NCBI GenBank assembly: GCA_021205205.1
Contig: JAJPXY010000136.1
Location: 1 to 48,008, forward strand
Length of the DNA: 48,008 nt
Direction: 5' to 3'
DNA from: Clostridiales bacterium
Lineage (GTDB): Bacteria > Bacillota > Clostridia > Oscillospirales > Oscillospiraceae
Part shown: positions 44,201 through 48,008 of the stretch, piece after piece
Layout of the letters: each line of letters starts with the position of its first letter
Position numbering within the stretch: the first letter of the stretch is position 1
Notes under the pieces: model-generated
Told to the model about the DNA's origin: nothing
Seen by the model: only the letters and a program-made list of their open reading frames with translations
The model's database searches: none
Program-made: the position numbers and the translations under genes

Positions 44201-45490
44201 ACCGGTCAGGCCCACAATCTTCCGGGGGATGGGCTTGCCGGGGTCCACAAAGGTGTCGAATTTGTCCAGGATCTGGTCGCCCTTGAGGATCACCGCGCCG
44301 ATCTCGATGATGCGGTCCTTGGTGCGGCTGAGGCCGGTGGTCTCCAGGTCGAAGCAGACGATCTCGTCGTCAAACCCGCTGCTGCACGCCCCCTTGACCA
44401 CCACCCGCTCGTCCACATCGTTGACGAAATAGGCTTCGGTGCCGTAGATGACCTTGATTTTGTCCCCGGCGGCGGCGCAGGCGTCGGGGAACGCCTGGGC
44501 CACCCCGTGGTCGGTGATGGCGATGGCCTTGTGGCCCCACTTGATGGCCCGCTTGACCGCGTCCTTCACCTCGGTCAGGGCGTCCATGGTGGAGAACCGG
44601 GTGTGCAGGTGCAGCTCCACCCGCTTCTCCGGGGCGGTGTCCATCCGCTCCTCCGGCGGTTCCGCCGGGGCGATGGCGTAGGGGGACAGCTCCATATCCC
44701 CGGTGTAGTGGGACATACTGAGCTTGCCCTCCACGGTGACATAGCTGCCCTTTTTCAGCGCCTTCATCACCGGCTCCGCCTCCTTGTTCTCCATGAACTT
44801 GGAGACGGTGACGGAGTTGGTGTTGTCGGTGATGTTGAAGCTGACCACCCAGGCGCTGCGTTTTTTCAGCTCCCGGCTGTTGTCAGCGTAGATTTTCCCG
44901 GTGACGCACACCGTCCCCAGGTTCAGGTCCAAATCGCTCATGGGGATGGCGTGACCCCGGATGCGCTTGCCGTAGATCATCCCGGCCTCGGCGGCGGCGC
45001 GGGTGCGGGGCTTTTTGTTCCTGCGGGCGGGGGCCTCCATCCGCACGGCCTGGAGCTTTTTGGCCCGGAGGGCCTCGGTGCGGGCGAAGGGGTCGGCCTC
45101 CACCGGGGGGCGGTCCTCCATCGGCTCCGGCGCCCAGGTGGGGAAGTCAGGCTCCGGTGGCGGCTCCTCCGGCAGGGGGACGGTCTCATCCATCCAGGCC
45201 TCCACCGGGGCCACGTCCACCAGGGGCGCGGCGGGGCCGCCTTCGCTCTCCCCGGTCTGGCGGACCTCCACCCGATTCAGGGCGTAGGCGGTGCGGACCG
45301 CCCGCTCCAAGGCGGCCACGGTCTGCCCATCTGGGGCGGCGGGGAAGCTGACCTCCAGTTCCACCGCCCGCCGGGCAGGGTGAAGCACCGCGTGCCGCAC
45401 CTGGCAGCACGCGGCAGTTTTGGACAACGCCTCGTTCAGTTGGCACCGGGGAAACATCCCCAGCAGGGGAACGGTCTTGGGACTGTCCAT
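41282..45490 (-). CDS. polC: DNA polymerase III PolC-type alpha subunit
   Basis: Replicative polymerase of Firmicutes with built-in proofreading. 1402 residues. N-terminal domain and a Pro/Glu-rich linker (about 85-165); OB fold (TGKIYADNSRELKKRSAW, about 200); PHP domain beginning ELHLHTRFSTMDALTEV (about 291), interrupted by the DnaQ-type 3'-5' exonuclease CFDLETTGLS (about 380); polymerase core with GSRGSVGSSIVAFLSGI (about 830) and catalytic PDIDLNFSGE (about 918); zinc-type cysteines CPKCKHSD and CPVCG between them; C-terminal helix-hairpin-helix region. ispG is 28 bases upstream. A 1529-codon open frame on the + strand is only an antisense shadow. Confidence 0.98.
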   Translation of the reverse strand: MDSPKTVPLLGMFPRCQLNEALSKTAACCQVRHAVLHPARRAVELEVSFPAAPDGQTVAALERAVRTAYALNRVEVRQTGESEGGPAAPLVDVAPVEAWMDETVPLPEEPPPEPDFPTWAPEPMEDRPPVEADPFARTEALRAKKLQAVRMEAPARRNKKPRTRAAAEAGMIYGKRIRGHAIPMSDLDLNLGTVCVTGKIYADNSRELKKRSAWVVSFNITDNTNSVTVSKFMENKEAEPVMKALKKGSYVTVEGKLSMSHYTGDMELSPYAIAPAEPPEERMDTAPEKRVELHLHTRFSTMDALTEVKDAVKRAIKWGHKAIAITDHGVAQAFPDACAAAGDKIKVIYGTEAYFVNDVDERVVVKGACSSGFDDEIVCFDLETTGLSRTKDRIIEIGAVILKGDQILDKFDTFVDPGKPIPRKIVGLTGITDEMVAGAPSQEEALNQFLDWAGDRLLAAHNADFDMGFLAQGCQRMGRPFHNPSLDTLVLSQHLLPDLGKYTLDSVSGYLNLPEFNHHRACDDAAMVGYMLVPFWKMLRELGVQDVGGINDRMTTLQSGRKRKQRLRHLIVLAKNQNGLRNLYKLISLAHLEHFQRRPVMPKSLINANREGLIIGSACEAGELFQAVENHKDWDELKRIASWYDFLEIQPLCNNAFLVAKGLARDEEELREFNRTVVRLGKELNKPVCATGDVHFLDPEQEIFRHILLSANGYDSADEELPIYFKTTDEMLEEFAYLGPEDCKKVVVDDPNRIAKWCDKINPLPKGLFAPTLKDSDKELEYLVYHKAHELYGDELPKIVQDRIDLELPGIIQRKYDVIYMSAQKLVQNSLEHGYLVGSRGSVGSSIVAFLSGITEVNSLPPHYRCPKCKHSDFDVDTREYGCGADLPDKNCPVCGTPMVKDGFNIPFETFLGYGGTKVPDIDLNFSGEYQARAHKYTFELFGEGHVFKAGTVGTVAEKTAYGYVLKYLEQRDLKVSRAEESRLALGCTNVKRTTGQHPGGMVVIPGDKEIYDFCPVQHPADDPNSDIVTTHFEYHSMESNLLKLDMLGHDDPTMIRMLQDLTGKDPTTIPLDDKDTMSIFCSSKVLGYEDDPILGPTGSCGVPEFGTSFTRQMLIDTQPKNFNTLLRLSGFSHGTDVWLGNAKDLILSGTASVTDAIGCRDDIMLYLISMGCDELRSFKFMEAVRKGVIHKGKSWPEGIEEEMREHGIPEWYIESCRKIKYLFPKAHAVAYVMMAFRIAWFKVHEPLAFYAAYFSIRAKAVDATCMCLGMDTVKDKMKEIKSKENPTDVEEKMYTTLEMCYEFYLRGFTFAKMDLLQMQATRFGVDWEKKSLMPPFTSLPGLGEAAAEATVEQLKARDGQPFISVEEVANCCTKLSQTQLEQLKFMGAMDGLPETSQITLF

Positions 45491-45518
45491 AAACGCTCCT
45501 TTTCCGTTGGTATCACGC

Positions 45519-46559
<1,041 letters not shown>

Positions 46560-46670
46560 AGGAAAAACCTCACTTTGCAACGAAAACGGCCTGAATAACG
46601 AATAAATATGCCTGATTGTCTGCTTTCTTGGCTTTGACGCGATAAGCACGTTCTTTCTTATACTACGCAA

Positions 46671-46742
46671 GTGTAGGGGCGGCCCGTGGCCGCCCTGGGC
46701 AAGCAGGTGGTTTGCCGGACGGCCACGGGCCGCCCCTACAGG
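46671..46742. repeat. GTAGGGGCGGCC palindromic repeat, copy 5
   Basis: GTGTAGGGGCGGCCCGTGG, GCCGCCCTGGGCAAGCAG, then GGCCACGGGCCGCCCCTACAG. Lies in the gap between rseP and ispG. Confidence 0.85.
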
Positions 46743-46779
46743 GTGTTCGGTGAACGTTCCAAGTGAAATCAGCGAACCT

Positions 46780-47838
46780 CTACACAAAAATCTTATACAC
46801 ATCCTGGAGGGCCACCACCGCCATCAGCAGCAGCAGCGCGAACATCCCCGCAAGGTGGACATATTGCTCGTACTTGGCCGGGATGCGCCGCCGGGACACC
46901 AGGTAAAGCAGCCCGTTCAGCAACAGGAAGAACACCCGACCCCCGTCCAGGGCGGGGATGGGCAGCAGGTTCATGACGCTCAGGTTGATGGCGATGAACG
47001 CGGCGAAATAGAGCAAATTCAGAATGGCGTCCAGCACGGTGGCCGACGCCTCCCCCACCTCGCTCATGGTGTTGACGATGCCGATGGGGCCGCTCAAGTC
47101 GGAGAGTCCGGCCTGACCTGTAAAGAGCATTTCCAGGCTCCACCAGACGGTGCGCACAAAGTCCACCGCCGAATAGAACCCGTTGCGCAGCCGGACGGGG
47201 ATAGTGGCCTCCTCCACCCCCAGATAGATGCCGTAGCGCCAGACGGTCTCGCCGTCCACCTCATATTCCCGCAGAGTCAGGGGCAGGTCCTCAATTTTGA
47301 CTTTCTCCCCGTCCCGGCGGACCACCAGGTCCACCGTGTCCCCATCGCTCAGGGACAAAATGGTGGAGATGTCGCCGGAGAGCAACACCGCCTTGCCGTC
47401 GATGGAGAGGATCTCGTCCCCCGCCATCAGCATTTCCTCCCCCTCGCAGGGGCAGCCGTCCATAAAGCCGGTGATGGTGGCGGTGGCGTAGGAGGTGACG
47501 CTGGAGTAGAGGCACAGCAAAATCACCAGCCCCGCCAGGAAGTTGAAGGCTGACCCGGCGATGAGTACCAGGAACTGCTTCCAGCCGGAGGCGTTGCCAA
47601 AGGCGCGGGGGTTGTCGCTCTCCTCGTCCTCCCCCTCCATGGCGCAGTAGCCGCCGATGGGCAGCAGCCGCAGGGAGTAGAGGGTCTCCTTGCCCTGTTT
47701 GTGCAGCAGCAGCGGCCCCATGCCGATGGAGAACTCGTTGACCTGGATGCCGCAGAGCTTTGCGACGATAAAGTGGCCGAACTCGTGGACGGCGATGAGC
47801 AGACCGAACAGAATGACGGCAATGATAATATAAAGCAT
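46780..47838 (-). CDS. rseP: Site-2 protease RseP (M50 zinc metalloprotease)
   Basis: Intramembrane protease that cuts anti-sigma factors and signal-peptide remnants. 352 residues; zinc site HEFGH at residues 18-22 in the first membrane helix, GPLLLH and the GGYCAMEGEDEE segment, a PDZ domain (about 125-205), and the second active-site motif LLPIPALDGGRV (LDGG, about 307-311). Four membrane segments. GGAGGAACT lies just before the ATG. The usual upstream partner dxr would lie beyond the right edge. Confidence 0.95.
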   Translation of the reverse strand: MLYIIIAVILFGLLIAVHEFGHFIVAKLCGIQVNEFSIGMGPLLLHKQGKETLYSLRLLPIGGYCAMEGEDEESDNPRAFGNASGWKQFLVLIAGSAFNFLAGLVILLCLYSSVTSYATATITGFMDGCPCEGEEMLMAGDEILSIDGKAVLLSGDISTILSLSDGDTVDLVVRRDGEKVKIEDLPLTLREYEVDGETVWRYGIYLGVEEATIPVRLRNGFYSAVDFVRTVWWSLEMLFTGQAGLSDLSGPIGIVNTMSEVGEASATVLDAILNLLYFAAFIAINLSVMNLLPIPALDGGRVFFLLLNGLLYLVSRRRIPAKYEQYVHLAGMFALLLLMAVVALQDVYKIFV

Positions 47839-48008
47839 AGTTCCTCCATGGGGTGTGGGATAAATGCGAATGTAGGTGACACCTTTTTTACTGCCGTAAG
47901 TGTAGGGGCGGGGGAGGTGCGGCCCGAAAAGGTAGGGCGGTTAAAAAGTGGGTACAAGATTGGCATTTGTAACACACCCCAGGGAGGGACATTGCTTTAT
48001 TTTTTATT
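47839..48008. other. Gene-free right edge with a degenerate GTAGGGG repeat
   Basis: No open frame or clear promoter. A damaged GTAGGGGCGG copy lies at 47900-47940 (TGTAGGGGCGGGGGAGG). The last 15 bases are AT-rich. Confidence 0.5.

Overview
The window reads as chromosomal DNA from a GC-rich member of the Firmicutes/Bacillota, most likely class Clostridia, family Oscillospiraceae (inference). Supporting evidence: PolC-type replicase, KtrAB potassium uptake, ribosomal protein L27 with a cleavable N-terminal extension next to its protease Prp, TrmFO, short-form HisG with HisZ, sigma-A-like promoters (TTGACA/TATAAT spaced 17) and GGAGG ribosome binding sites. Coding DNA is strongly GC-rich; two small patches (about 6.2-6.5 kb and 14.4-15.4 kb) are much more AT-rich.

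Layout. 1-1488 holds the 5' part of a minus-strand FAD dehydrogenase. From 1.7 to 26.4 kb nearly everything is on the + strand: an unknown gene, smc, a small Ada-like zinc protein, ftsY, a tight cluster rph-rdgB-yhbY-orf-nadD/yqeK, then rsfS, leuS, an AT-rich island with a broken membrane-protein gene, a minus-strand GIY-YIG gene, a possible structured RNA, ktrB-ktrA, a broken SPOUT rRNA methylase, dprA, topA, trmFO, plsX and rnc. Transcription converges at about 26.6 kb. From there to the right edge genes are on the minus strand (in transcription order from the right): rseP, ispG, polC, a Nudix hydrolase, hisZ-G-D-H-A-F-I-E, a YczE-type membrane protein and a lipoprotein; prfC; rplU-prp-rpmA; obgE; and a frameshifted mutY. 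One tRNA-Leu(TAG) lies on the + strand between mutY and obgE.

Most genes are housekeeping: chromosome organisation and topology (smc, topA, polC, dprA, mutY), protein targeting (ftsY), ribosome biogenesis and translation (yhbY, rsfS, obgE, L21, L27, prfC, leuS, trmFO, rph, rnc), NAD and lipid synthesis (nadD, plsX), isoprenoid synthesis (ispG), histidine synthesis and K+ uptake. hisB and hisC are absent from the his cluster.

What stands out is not a gene system but the DNA between genes and a few odd gene architectures. At least three intergenic repeat families recur: a GTAGGGGCGGCC palindrome, a CCCCTCC/GGGGAGG palindrome that in two places carries the same ~77 bp insert, and a heptameric GCNNNNN tandem family. 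Unusual proteins include a NadD-YqeK fusion, a HisE with two tandem domains of which the second is catalytically eroded, and a DprA with a degraded signature. Five genes carry apparent single-base frameshifts, most in homopolymer runs, so either assembly errors or ongoing decay must be considered. I see no CRISPR array, prophage, insertion sequence or defence island.
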